A DNA stretch of 59,694 nt from Phenylobacterium sp. (GTDB lineage Bacteria; Pseudomonadota; Alphaproteobacteria; Caulobacterales; Caulobacteraceae): contig NZ_JACESE010000022.1 of assembly GCF_013911965.1 (NCBI RefSeq), positions 1-59,694 of the forward strand, in the 5' to 3' direction. This document shows positions 11,847-19,681 of the stretch, piece after piece; the first letter of the stretch is position 1, and each line of letters starts with the position of its first letter. Both the position numbers and the translations under genes were made by a program. The notes under the pieces were generated by a model. The model searched no databases and was not told where the DNA came from. It saw only the letters and a program-made list of their open reading frames with translations.

Positions 11847-12592
11847 GCCCTCGCCAGGAACTCGCCCGCCTGATCGATCAGGCCGCCAACATCACCGTCT
11901 TCACCGGCGCCGGGATCTCCACCGAATCGGGCATTCCGGACTTCCGCAGCCCCGGCGGCGTGTGGAGCAGGATGAAGCCCATCTACTTCCAGGACTTCAT
12001 CGCCAGCGAGGAGAAGCGCCGCGAGGCCTGGACGCGCGCCTTTTCCGGCCGCGCCGGCTGGACGGGGCGGTCGCCCAACGCCGGCCACTACGCCGTCGCC
12101 CGCCTCGCCGCGCGGGGAAAGGTCGGGGCGGTGATCACCCAGAACGTCGACAACCTGCATCAGGATTCCGGCGTGCCCGCCGACAGGGTGATCGAGCTGC
12201 ACGGCAACGCCAGCTACGCCAAGTGCCTCTCGTGCGAGACGCGGCACGAGCTGGACGACCTGAAGCGCGCCTTCGAGGCGACCGACGAGATCCCCACCTG
12301 CCGGGAATGCGGCGACCTGGTGAAGACCGCCACCATCTCCTTCGGCCAGTCCATGCCCGAACGGGAAATGCTGCGCGCCCGGGCCGCGACGCTCGCCTGC
12401 GACCTCTTCCTGGTGCTGGGGTCCTCGCTCGTCGTCTATCCGGCGGCCGACTTTCCGATCCTCGCCAAGCGGCGGGGCGCGGCGCTCGCCATCGTCAATC
12501 GTGAGCCGACGGACCAGGACGATTTCGCCGACCTCGTCCTGCATGACGAGATCGGCCCGACGCTCAGCGAGATCGTCCCGGCCGAATCCTAG
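11843..12592 (+). CDS. cobB: NAD-dependent protein deacylase, Sir2 family
   Basis: A 249-residue sirtuin that removes acyl groups from lysines using NAD+. Visible motifs: GAGISTESGIPDFR (NAD-binding loop), TQNVDNLHQDSG and ELHGNA with the catalytic His, a four-Cys zinc site (CLSC then CREC), ISFGQSMPE, and VLGSSLVVYPAA in the Rossmann half. The start overlaps the antiporter stop by four bases. The end is unusual: its TAG shares three of four bases with the stop of the convergent GST gene, in the tetranucleotide CTAG. The symbol cobB is by family; substrates are unknown. Confidence 0.93.
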   Translation: MSPRQELARLIDQAANITVFTGAGISTESGIPDFRSPGGVWSRMKPIYFQDFIASEEKRREAWTRAFSGRAGWTGRSPNAGHYAVARLAARGKVGAVITQNVDNLHQDSGVPADRVIELHGNASYAKCLSCETRHELDDLKRAFEATDEIPTCRECGDLVKTATISFGQSMPEREMLRARAATLACDLFLVLGSSLVVYPAADFPILAKRRGAALAIVNREPTDQDDFADLVLHDEIGPTLSEIVPAES

Positions 12593-13206
12593 ACCGAGGC
12601 GCTCGGCCGTTCCTTCACCTTGGCGAACCAGACGGGCAGCCACTTGGCCTCGGCCGGCAGGGGCTGCCCCACCTGGGCGCCGAAGGCCAGGAAGCAGTAG
12701 AGCAGGATGTCGGCGAGGCTGAAGCGGTCGCCGCAGACGAAGATGCGCCCGTCCATCTGGCCGTCCAGCCACAGGATCTTGTCCTTGGCGATGGCCTTCA
12801 GGTCCTCCGCCGCCTCGGCGCGGACCAGACGGAAGCGGCTCTCGAACAGCGGCCGGCCCTCGGCGGCGCGGAAGCCGTTCGTCAGGGGCTCGACGATGTT
12901 GAGGTCGATGCGGCGCGTCCACATGCGCGTCTCGGCCCGTTCCTTGGGCGTGGCGCCGATCAGCACCGGCTCGGGCTGGATCTCCTCCAGATACTCGCAG
13001 ATGGCCGTAATCTCGCAGACGGTCGTGCCGTCGTCGAGCTCCAGGGCCGGCATCTGGCCGGCCGTGTTGATCTTCTCCGCATAGGGCGGCTGGCGGTTCT
13101 CGCCCTTCATCAGGTCGATCTGCTGGACCGGGATGTCGAGGCCCTTCTCGGCCATGAACATGCGGACGACGTGCGGGTTCGGACCCACCGAATTGTAGAA
13201 CTTCAT
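12589..13206 (-). CDS. Glutathione S-transferase family protein
   Basis: A 205-residue GST-fold protein. The N-terminal thioredoxin-like half (about 1-80; MKFYNSVGPNPHVVRMF, GQMPALELDDG, CEITAICEYL) holds the glutathione site, with cis-Pro in QMPAL and the Glu-Ile-Thr turn where many GSTs have ES. The helical C-terminal half follows, with CGDRFSLADILLYCF (N-capping/hydrophobic-staple motif). A good ribosome site (GGGAGAA) precedes the ATG. The substrate is unknown. Upstream, 62 bp separate it from the OsmC fusion on the same strand. Its stop overlaps that of the convergent sirtuin. Confidence 0.9.
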   Translation of the reverse strand: MKFYNSVGPNPHVVRMFMAEKGLDIPVQQIDLMKGENRQPPYAEKINTAGQMPALELDDGTTVCEITAICEYLEEIQPEPVLIGATPKERAETRMWTRRIDLNIVEPLTNGFRAAEGRPLFESRFRLVRAEAAEDLKAIAKDKILWLDGQMDGRIFVCGDRFSLADILLYCFLAFGAQVGQPLPAEAKWLPVWFAKVKERPSASV

Positions 13207-13268
13207 GGCGCTTTCTCCCTGGTCTGGCGGGGAGTTGACGGCCTGCCGCCGCGTCAGGTCAACCGGGG

Positions 13269-14552
13269 TCAGGCGCCGGCCGGATCCGGGCACGGCGTGG
13301 AGGGATCGTCGTCGGCGCAGGCCTCGGTCATGCGGTCGAAGTGCTCGCCGGCGTCCGTCGCCGCGACGACGGGCGCGGGCTCGGCGCGAGCCTCGGTCGC
13401 CACCTCCGCCCCCTCGGTCAGGGTGCGGTGGACGGGGCACTTCTCGGCGATCTCGATCAGGCGCTGGCGCTGCTCGGCGTCGAGGTCGCCTTCAAGGCCC
13501 ACCTCGCGTCTGAAGCGGTCCTTGGTCTGCGCCGTGCGCGCCGTATGGCTCACCTCCACCGTCACGCGATCGAGCGGCCACCCCTTGCGGTCGGCATAGA
13601 GGCGGCAGGTCATCGCCGTGCAGGCGCCCAGCGCCGCCCCCAGAAGATCATAGGGACTGGGACCGGAATCGAGGCCGCCCACCTCCACTGGCTCGTCGGC
13701 CAGGAAGCGGGCGGGCCCGGCCTGCACCTCGACCTGGAACTTTCCGCCGCCCGTCTCTTCCACGCGCACGGCGTCGGGCGCGCGCGGCGCGGCTGTGGGC
13801 GCCTCGGCCTCCACATAGCGCTCCGCCCACGCCGCGATCACCCCGGCCGCATAGTCGGAGTCCGCCCGCTCGGTGAGCAGATGATCGGCGTCGTCGAGGG
13901 AGACGAAGCTCTTCGGATGGCGCGCGGCGATGAAGATCTCGGTGGCGTTGTCGATCCCCACCACCTCGTCGCGCGGCGCATGCAGGATGAGCAGGGCGCG
14001 ATGCAGGCGGGCGATGCGGGCCTTCTGATCGTGGCCCGAGAGGTCGCGAACAAAGCCTGCGCCCAGTTCGAAGCGCCGGCCGGCCACCTCGACCGGGACG
14101 CGGCCTTCGCCGTCCAGGTCGCCCTCGATGTGCTTCAGGACGTGTTCGGCGTCCGCCGGGGCGTTGATCACCGCCACGGCGCGCACGCTGTCGCAGCGGC
14201 CCGCGGCGGCGAGCACGGCGGCGCCCCCGAAGGAATGGCCGATGAGGATCTGGACCTCGTGCCCGGCCGCGCCCATGGCCTCGACCGCGGCGACGATGTC
14301 CGCCACGTCGCTGGAGAGGCCGCCGCCGAAGTCGCCCTCGCTTTCGCCCAGGCCGGTGAAGTCGAAGCGCAGGACGCCGATCCCGCGCTCGGCCAGGGCC
14401 CGGCTGACGCGAACGGCGGCGTGGGAGCGCTTGTCGCAGGTGAAGCAGTGGGCGAAGACGGCGAAGGCCCGCGGCGGCCTCGGACCCGTCTCCAGCACGC
14501 CGGACAGGCGCCGCCCCGCGGCGTTCTCGAATTCGAACCTCACCCCCGGCAT
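13269..14552 (-). CDS. Bifunctional alpha/beta hydrolase / OsmC family protein
   Basis: A 427-residue fusion. Residues about 1-250 are an alpha/beta hydrolase: CFTCDKRSHAA near the oxyanion strand, RFDFTGLGES, nucleophile elbow GHSFGG, APRDEVVG and DADHLL for the acid and His. Residues about 265-400 are an OsmC/Ohr-like domain with two Cys, in GACTAMTCRLYA and EKCPVHRTL, the layout of thiol peroxidases that reduce organic hydroperoxides. A low-complexity acidic tail ends the protein. The fusion is a known family in proteobacteria, and the substrate link between the domains is unknown. Nearby GST, peroxiredoxin and flavin reductase genes fit a stress/detoxification neighbourhood. Confidence 0.9.
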   Translation of the reverse strand: MPGVRFEFENAAGRRLSGVLETGPRPPRAFAVFAHCFTCDKRSHAAVRVSRALAERGIGVLRFDFTGLGESEGDFGGGLSSDVADIVAAVEAMGAAGHEVQILIGHSFGGAAVLAAAGRCDSVRAVAVINAPADAEHVLKHIEGDLDGEGRVPVEVAGRRFELGAGFVRDLSGHDQKARIARLHRALLILHAPRDEVVGIDNATEIFIAARHPKSFVSLDDADHLLTERADSDYAAGVIAAWAERYVEAEAPTAAPRAPDAVRVEETGGGKFQVEVQAGPARFLADEPVEVGGLDSGPSPYDLLGAALGACTAMTCRLYADRKGWPLDRVTVEVSHTARTAQTKDRFRREVGLEGDLDAEQRQRLIEIAEKCPVHRTLTEGAEVATEARAEPAPVVAATDAGEHFDRMTEACADDDPSTPCPDPAGA

Positions 14553-14572
14553 GGCGGCTCCTCTCCTGGCCT

Positions 14573-15277
14573 TTATCGGTACTCTGGGTTGGGGTGGTCG
14601 AACCTGGCCCCGTCCTTCCAGGCCTGCGGCAGGTTGCCGTGCGCCGGCACCCCGCCCGCATCCTTCAACATGCGGGCGAAGTGCATCAGGTTCCAGGCTG
14701 CGAAGGTGGTGTTTCTCTGGGTGAAGTCGTTCTGCGGCCCGCCGGAGCCCTCGTCGCAGTAGGAGGGACTAGGCCCCGCCTCCCCCACCCAGCCGGCGTC
14801 GGCCTGGGGCGGGATGGCGAAGCCGATGTGCTGCAGCGAATAGAGGATGTTCATGCCGCAGTGCTTGGCCCCGTCCTCGTTGCCCGTGACGATGCAGCCG
14901 CCGACGCGGCCGTAATAGTCGTACTGCCCCTTGTCGTTCAGCTTGCCGGAATAGCCGTAGAGCCGCTCGACCACGCGGGTGCAGACGGAGGACTTGTCGC
15001 CCAGCCAGATCGGCGTTCCGATCACCAGGATGTCCGCCGCCATCACCTTCTTCTGCAGGTCAGGCCAGGCGTCGTTGGCGAAGCCGTGCTCGCGCATGTC
15101 GGGCTGGACGCCGGGCGGGATCTCGAGGTCGGCGGCGCGGACCGTCTCCACCTTGACCCCGTTCGCCGCCATCACCCCGATCGACACATCCATCAGGCCC
15201 TGGGTGTTCGACGGCAGGCGCGAGGGCTTGAGGCTGCAGTTGATGAACAGGGCGGAGAGATCGTCGTAACGGGCCAT
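14573..15277 (-). CDS. Flavodoxin-like NAD(P)H-dependent FMN reductase family protein
   Basis: A 234-residue flavodoxin-fold protein. The phosphate-binding loop is seen at about residues 9-22 (INCSLKPSRLPSNTQ), and ADILVIGTPIWLGD is the characteristic flavin-contacting segment. GGCIVTGNEDGAKHCG follows, as in NADPH-dependent FMN reductases. The ATG at 15277 (MARYDD) has a GGAG site seven bases upstream; a longer TTG-initiated form is possible but less likely. It is transcribed just ahead of the hydrolase-OsmC gene (20 bp gap), so the two may be one unit. The electron acceptor is unknown. Confidence 0.85.
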   Translation of the reverse strand: MARYDDLSALFINCSLKPSRLPSNTQGLMDVSIGVMAANGVKVETVRAADLEIPPGVQPDMREHGFANDAWPDLQKKVMAADILVIGTPIWLGDKSSVCTRVVERLYGYSGKLNDKGQYDYYGRVGGCIVTGNEDGAKHCGMNILYSLQHIGFAIPPQADAGWVGEAGPSPSYCDEGSGGPQNDFTQRNTTFAAWNLMHFARMLKDAGGVPAHGNLPQAWKDGARFDHPNPEYR

Positions 15278-15364
15278 GGGCGGCTCCAGCTTCAAGGGGA
15301 CGCAAGGCCGAACGGCTCGCCGCCCGGCCCTGTTCCTCTCAAGCTTCCGCGAGGCCCGCAGCGC

Positions 15365-15847
15365 CTAGAGCTGGGCCACCAGATAGTCGGCGGAGGAGAC
15401 CTTGAATTCCCCGGGTTCCTCGACGTTCAGCGACTTCACCACGCCGTCCTCGACGATCATGGAGTAGCGCTGCGAGCGCTCGCCCATGCCGAACTTGCGC
15501 GCGTCCATCTCCAGGCCCACGGCCTTGGTGAAGTCGCCGCTGCCGTCGGCCAGCATGACGATGTCCTCGCCCACCGACTGGGCCTCGCCCCAGGCCTTCA
15601 TGACGAAGGCGTCGTTCACGGACAGGCAGGCGATGACGTCGACGCCCTTGCCCTTGATCTCGTCGGCCTTGTCGACGAAGCCCGGCAGGTGCCGCGCCGA
15701 GCAGGTGGGGGTGAAGGCGCCGGGGACCGCAAAGAGCGCGACGGTCTTGCCCGCGAAGAAGTCGTCCGACGAGACCGGCTTGGGGCCGTCGGCCGTCGCC
15801 TGGGTGAGGGTGACGCTGGGCAGCTTGTCGCCGACCTTGATGCTCAT
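15365..15847 (-). CDS. Peroxiredoxin, Prx5/type II
   Basis: A 160-residue thiol peroxidase of the PrxII/Prx5 class. The peroxidatic Cys49 is in VPGAFTPTCS; Cys74 in VIACLSVND lies 25 residues on, the spacing of the resolving Cys in plant-type PrxII enzymes. The start MSIKVGDKLPSV matches the family N-terminus, whereas the frame extends upstream only as non-family sequence. It is divergent from yqgE (124 bp between) and upstream of the FMN reductase-like and OsmC genes on the same strand. It should reduce H2O2 or alkyl peroxides in the cytosol using glutathione/glutaredoxin or thioredoxin; the donor is not shown by sequence. Confidence 0.92.
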   Translation of the reverse strand: MSIKVGDKLPSVTLTQATADGPKPVSSDDFFAGKTVALFAVPGAFTPTCSARHLPGFVDKADEIKGKGVDVIACLSVNDAFVMKAWGEAQSVGEDIVMLADGSGDFTKAVGLEMDARKFGMGERSQRYSMIVEDGVVKSLNVEEPGEFKVSSADYLVAQL

Positions 15848-15971
15848 GGGCGTGCTCCTGTTCGGCCGCCGCATGCGGCCCTGTGCGAAGAGATAGCCCA
15901 CGGACGGGCCGCTTCCATCCCCCAACGCATGACGTCTTGAAAGCGCCGCGTTCCGCCTCAAACTAAGGGGC

Positions 15972-16562
15972 ATGGGCAAGTCGGATCCCAGCCACGATCC
16001 CGCCGACGGCTACCTCTCGGGTCAGCTGCTCATCGCCATGCCCGGCATCGGCGATCCCCGCTTCGAGCGCGCGGTCGTCCTGGTCTGCGCCCATGACGAG
16101 GAGCACGCCATGGGCCTGGCGGTGAACCGGCCCGTGGACGGCCTTCATCTGGGCGACCTGCTGGAGCGGCTCGACATCGAACACGGCGCGGCGCCGGTCC
16201 TGGAGGAGCCGGTCCTGATCGGCGGCCCGGTCGAACGGGAGCGCGGGTTCGTGCTCCACACCGACGACTATCGCAACGACGGCAGCCTGCCCGTGGCCGA
16301 CGGCCTGGCCCTGACCGCCACGCGCGAGGTGCTCGAGCTGCTCGCCGCCGGCGAGGGGCCCCGCCGGTGCTTCATGGCGCTCGGCTATGCCGGCTGGGGC
16401 GCCGGCCAGCTGGAGCAGGAGATCCGGGACAATGTCTGGCTCACCTGCCCGCCGGACGAGTCCCTGCTGTTCGGCGACGACCATGACCACAAGTGGTCCC
16501 AGGCGCTCGCCAAGCTCGGCATCGATCCCAGCCTCCTGACCGCCGCAGCAGGCAGCGCCTAG
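15972..16562 (+). CDS. YqgE/AlgH family protein
   Basis: A 196-residue member of the conserved UPF0301 (YqgE/AlgH) family, of unresolved biochemical function. Recognisable segments are GQLLIAMPGIGDPRFERAVV, HAMGLAVNRP, PVLIGGPVERERGFVLH and a C-terminal LGYAGWGAGQLEQEI, the family's YxGWxxGQLE-type motif. AAGGGG lies immediately before the ATG, closer than a usual Shine-Dalgarno site, so the start may use weak or leaderless initiation. Its TAG stop overlaps the stop of the convergent VOC gene in the tetranucleotide CTAG. Confidence 0.92.
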   Translation: MGKSDPSHDPADGYLSGQLLIAMPGIGDPRFERAVVLVCAHDEEHAMGLAVNRPVDGLHLGDLLERLDIEHGAAPVLEEPVLIGGPVERERGFVLHTDDYRNDGSLPVADGLALTATREVLELLAAGEGPRRCFMALGYAGWGAGQLEQEIRDNVWLTCPPDESLLFGDDHDHKWSQALAKLGIDPSLLTAAAGSA

Positions 16563-17305
16563 GGGCCGGCGGTCCGGAACTCCACCGCGCAGGACAGATC
16601 CCCGCGCCAAGGCACGATCAGCGCGTCGCCCAGGTGAGAATGTTCAACGCCTCCGGCGGCGAGGACGCTCTCCGCCTGGGCGAGGCTCCCGACGTGGAAC
16701 ACCAAGGCCGCTCCGCGCGAACTCCCGGCGCCGTAGCGCTCGGCGAAGGCGGCTTCCGGAACGCGGACGATCGTGTCCGGGTCGAGCCCTGAGCCGCCAC
16801 GCGTGGGTGGGGGGTCGCCCTGGTCGAATACGATCTGCGCGAGCGCCAGGGCGCCATTGGCGTGGATGCGCCAGTCCGGATGGATGTCGCGGTCCCCATC
16901 CAGATGGGCGATCACCGCCAGGCCGACGGGCGCCCGGCGCATGCGAAGCGTGAAGTAGACGAACCTGGCTACGGTCGCCGCCTCGTCATCCCAGCAGCGT
17001 TCGAGACGAAACTCCCCCGCCCGGGGCTCTTCGGCGGCAAGGCTGTCGCGCGCCGCCGCGAGATCGTCGGCGCGATAGAGGAGACCGTTGGGTCCGCGCG
17101 CCTGATTGGGCGGGAGCCCCTGCGCCTCGTGAAGATCGAGCCAGCCGCTGGATAGGAAGACGCATCGGCATGGCCAGCGCGCCTCGGCGTCGTCGGGCGA
17201 GGTGTAGGCGCCCCTGGGAGAGACCGTGAAGCCCAGCATCGCCCAGGTGCGAGCGAGCGCGTCCAGGTCGGCGGCGGCGAAGGCGACGTGGTCGAGCGGC
17301 AGCAT
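16559..17305 (-). CDS. VOC superfamily protein (glyoxalase-like domain)
   Basis: A 248-residue vicinal-oxygen-chelate fold protein. The N-terminus LDHVAFAAADLDALARTWAMLGF is a typical glyoxalase-like beta-alpha-beta module with a His ligand candidate. HEAQGLPPNQARGPNGLLY and FVYFTLRMRRAPVGLAVIAH continue the pattern of two-domain Glyoxalase_3-like proteins. No known enzyme could be matched, so the reaction is unknown. It lies downstream of nothing obvious: 39 bp separate its end-of-gene neighbour, the GGDEF-EAL gene, from its own strand-mate start. Its stop overlaps yqgE. Confidence 0.8.
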   Translation of the reverse strand: MLPLDHVAFAAADLDALARTWAMLGFTVSPRGAYTSPDDAEARWPCRCVFLSSGWLDLHEAQGLPPNQARGPNGLLYRADDLAAARDSLAAEEPRAGEFRLERCWDDEAATVARFVYFTLRMRRAPVGLAVIAHLDGDRDIHPDWRIHANGALALAQIVFDQGDPPPTRGGSGLDPDTIVRVPEAAFAERYGAGSSRGAALVFHVGSLAQAESVLAAGGVEHSHLGDALIVPWRGDLSCAVEFRTAGP

Positions 17306-17344
17306 GAGCAGACCCCCTGCGCGGCGACGCCGGCGCCGGTTGCG

Positions 17345-19003
17345 TCAGCCGCGGGCCTTCACCGGAGCGGCGCCGTCCACATAGCTCTCGTTGAGATAGA
17401 CCTCCGCCTCCTGGGGCGAAAGCGCCGGGGCGTAGCCGAAACCCTGGCCGTAGTCGCAGCCGAGGGACAGCAGCTGGCGGGCCATGCCGGCGTTCTCGAC
17501 GCCTTCGGCCACCACCTCCAGCGCCAGGTCCTGGCCCAGCTTGACGACCGAGGAGACGATCTTGGCCGAGCCTTCGTCGGTGGCCATGGTGCGCACGAAA
17601 TAGCGGTCGATCTTCAGCGTGTCGAAGGGCAGGCGCGTGAGATAGGAGAGCGACGAGAAGCCGGTGCCGAAGTCGTCCAGGGCGAGCGCGGCGCCGGCCT
17701 GGCGCAGGCTGCGCAGGATGACGGCCGCCCGGTCCGGATCGCGCATGACGTCGCTCTCGGTGACCTCCAGCTTCAGGGCGCCGGCCGGCAGGCCGGTGTC
17801 GGCCAGGATCTTCACCACGTCCGAGACGAGGTCGGGCCGGTCGATCTCGCCGGTCGACAGATTGACGGCGACGGTCAGTTCGCCGGCGGCGCGGTGGTTG
17901 CGGCGCCAGGTGGCGAGCTGGCGGGCCGCCTCGTGCATCATGTGGGCCCCGAGCGCGCTCATCAGACCCATTTCCTCGCACAGCGGCAGGAACTGGTCGG
18001 GCGTGAGCAGGCCCCGCCGCGGATGGCGCCAGCGCACCAGCGCCTCGAAGCCCGACAGCGCGCCGGTCGAGAGGCGCACGATGGGCTGGTAGAAGGGCAT
18101 CAGCTCGCCGCGCCCGATGGCGCCGCGCAGGTCCCCTTCCAGGGCCAAGCGCGACAGGCCGTCGCTTTCCAGGCTGCGGCCATAGGCGGCCGCGCCGCCG
18201 CGGCCGCCGTTCTTGGCCGCCTCGACGGCCAGCTCGGCCCGCCGCAGGAGTTCGGCCGCCTCGGGCGCTTCGGAGCCGCCCGTCGCCTTCACGGCGCCGA
18301 TCGAGAGGGTCGGATGGATGTCGAAGCCGGCGACGCGCAGGGGGCGTTCCAGGGCGGCGCGCAGGACCTCGGCGGCCTCCACCTCTCCCGAAGGCGCAAG
18401 CACGCCGAACTCGTCCTCTCCCACCCGCGCCAGAAGGACGCCCGGCGGGAAGGCCGCCGCCAGGCGTGAGCCGAGGGCCGCCAGGACCAGGTCGGCGCGC
18501 TCGTGGCCCAGCGCCTCGTTCAGGCGGCGCAGGCGGTCGAGGTCCGCCACGACGAGCTCGTGGCCGCCCGGAAGCTGCAGATGCTCCCGGGCCCGCTGGA
18601 TGAAGCTCTTGCGGTCCAGGAGGCCGGTCAGGTGGTCGAGATCGGAGGCGGCGAACTTGGTCTCGGCCGCGACCACGCCGGCGGCCCGGAGCCCCTCCTC
18701 CAGCCAGACGCCGCGCCAGATACAGACGCCGCCGCCGCGCATGCGCAGCCGGACGGCGATCTCCGTCCCGGGATCCTGGGTGCGGAGGATTTCCTCGGCT
18801 CGCGCCCGGTCCTGCGGCAGGGCGAGGGCGCGCATGGCCGCCGAGGAGCATTCCGGCGCGAGGGGGCCAAGCCCCAGGGCGCGCGAGGCGCCGGTGAGCC
18901 GCAGGCGGTCGCGCTCCGGCTCCCAGTGCCACAGGACGACGTCAGCCGCGCCCAAGGCCTCCAGGGTGGTTGTCGCGTCCCAGATCCAGCGATCGCTTGG
19001 CAT
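17345..19003 (-). CDS. GGDEF-EAL cyclic-di-GMP protein with N-terminal PAS-like region
   Basis: A 552-residue signalling protein. Residues about 10-115 look PAS-like (WHWEPERDRLRLTG). The GGDEF domain (about 122-275) begins with DLDHLTGLLDRKSF and has GEDEF at 195-199 instead of GGDEF. The EAL domain (about 290-540) keeps FEALVRW (Glu320), AVNLS, LEVTES, LALDDFGTGFSSLSYL, LKIDRYFV and AEGVEN, so phosphodiesterase activity is expected; the GGDEF part may be an active or GTP-sensing domain. No membrane segment is seen, so it is probably cytosolic. The ATG at 19003 has a GAGG site; the upstream in-frame sequence is low-complexity and not family-like. Confidence 0.92.
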   Translation of the reverse strand: MPSDRWIWDATTTLEALGAADVVLWHWEPERDRLRLTGASRALGLGPLAPECSSAAMRALALPQDRARAEEILRTQDPGTEIAVRLRMRGGGVCIWRGVWLEEGLRAAGVVAAETKFAASDLDHLTGLLDRKSFIQRAREHLQLPGGHELVVADLDRLRRLNEALGHERADLVLAALGSRLAAAFPPGVLLARVGEDEFGVLAPSGEVEAAEVLRAALERPLRVAGFDIHPTLSIGAVKATGGSEAPEAAELLRRAELAVEAAKNGGRGGAAAYGRSLESDGLSRLALEGDLRGAIGRGELMPFYQPIVRLSTGALSGFEALVRWRHPRRGLLTPDQFLPLCEEMGLMSALGAHMMHEAARQLATWRRNHRAAGELTVAVNLSTGEIDRPDLVSDVVKILADTGLPAGALKLEVTESDVMRDPDRAAVILRSLRQAGAALALDDFGTGFSSLSYLTRLPFDTLKIDRYFVRTMATDEGSAKIVSSVVKLGQDLALEVVAEGVENAGMARQLLSLGCDYGQGFGYAPALSPQEAEVYLNESYVDGAAPVKARG

Positions 19004-19038
19004 GGCCTCGTGCGGCGCCGGCGCCGCGGGCGGCCGGC

Positions 19039-19650
19039 CTAAACGGAAACGAGTTCGTCCGCCCGCCCCGCCTCCGGACGAGGCGAGATGAGCGCGAACA
19101 GGACATGATCTCGCCAAACGCCGTTAATTTTCAGATAAGCCTTGGCGAAGCCCTCCTCCTCGAAGCCCGCCTTGGCCAGCAGGCGGCGTGACGCGGCGTT
19201 GTGAGGCAGGCAGGCCGCCTCCAGCCGGTGCAGGCCGAGCGTCTCGAAGGCGAAGCGGCTGAGGGCCCGGGCGGCGGCCAGGGTCAGGCCGCGGCGGGCA
19301 TAGGGTTCTCCGCACCAGTAGCCCACCGTTCCCATCTGGGCGACGCCGCGGCGGATGTTGGACAGGGTGATGCCGCCGGTCAGGGCGCCGTCCTCCTCCC
19401 GCAGGACGAAGAAGGAGTAGGCGGTCCCCGCCTCCCGGTCGCGGGCGTAGGCGGCCAGGCGGCGGCGAAAGGCCGCGCGGGTGAGGTCGTCGGCCGGCCA
19501 GGTCGGCTCCCACGGCTGGAGGAAGGCGCGGGAGCGGGCCCGCAGATCGCGCCATTCGGCATAGTCGCCCGTCCGCGGCGGGCGCAGGACGACGCCGTCG
19601 CCGTCCACCTTCAGTCCGCCTTCGGACGCCATCCAGTCGAGCAAAGCCAT
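19039..19650 (-). CDS. GNAT acetyltransferase, RimJ/RimL type
   Basis: A 203-residue N-acetyltransferase. Features in order: VVLRPPRTGDYAEWRDLRARSR, GGITLSNIRRGVAQMGTVGYWCGEPYARRG (motif A with the acetyl-CoA pyrophosphate loop), LHRLEAACLPHNAASRRLLAKAGF (motif B) and GFAKAYLKINGVWRDHVLFAL. This layout matches RimJ-type enzymes that acetylate protein N-termini. The start MALLDWMAS lies 31 bp after the M16 peptidase stop. No good Shine-Dalgarno is seen, so translation may depend on the upstream gene. Confidence 0.9.
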   Translation of the reverse strand: MALLDWMASEGGLKVDGDGVVLRPPRTGDYAEWRDLRARSRAFLQPWEPTWPADDLTRAAFRRRLAAYARDREAGTAYSFFVLREEDGALTGGITLSNIRRGVAQMGTVGYWCGEPYARRGLTLAAARALSRFAFETLGLHRLEAACLPHNAASRRLLAKAGFEEEGFAKAYLKINGVWRDHVLFALISPRPEAGRADELVSV

Positions 19651-19681
19651 GGAGGAATTGCGGCTGCGAATGGCCGCGCCG

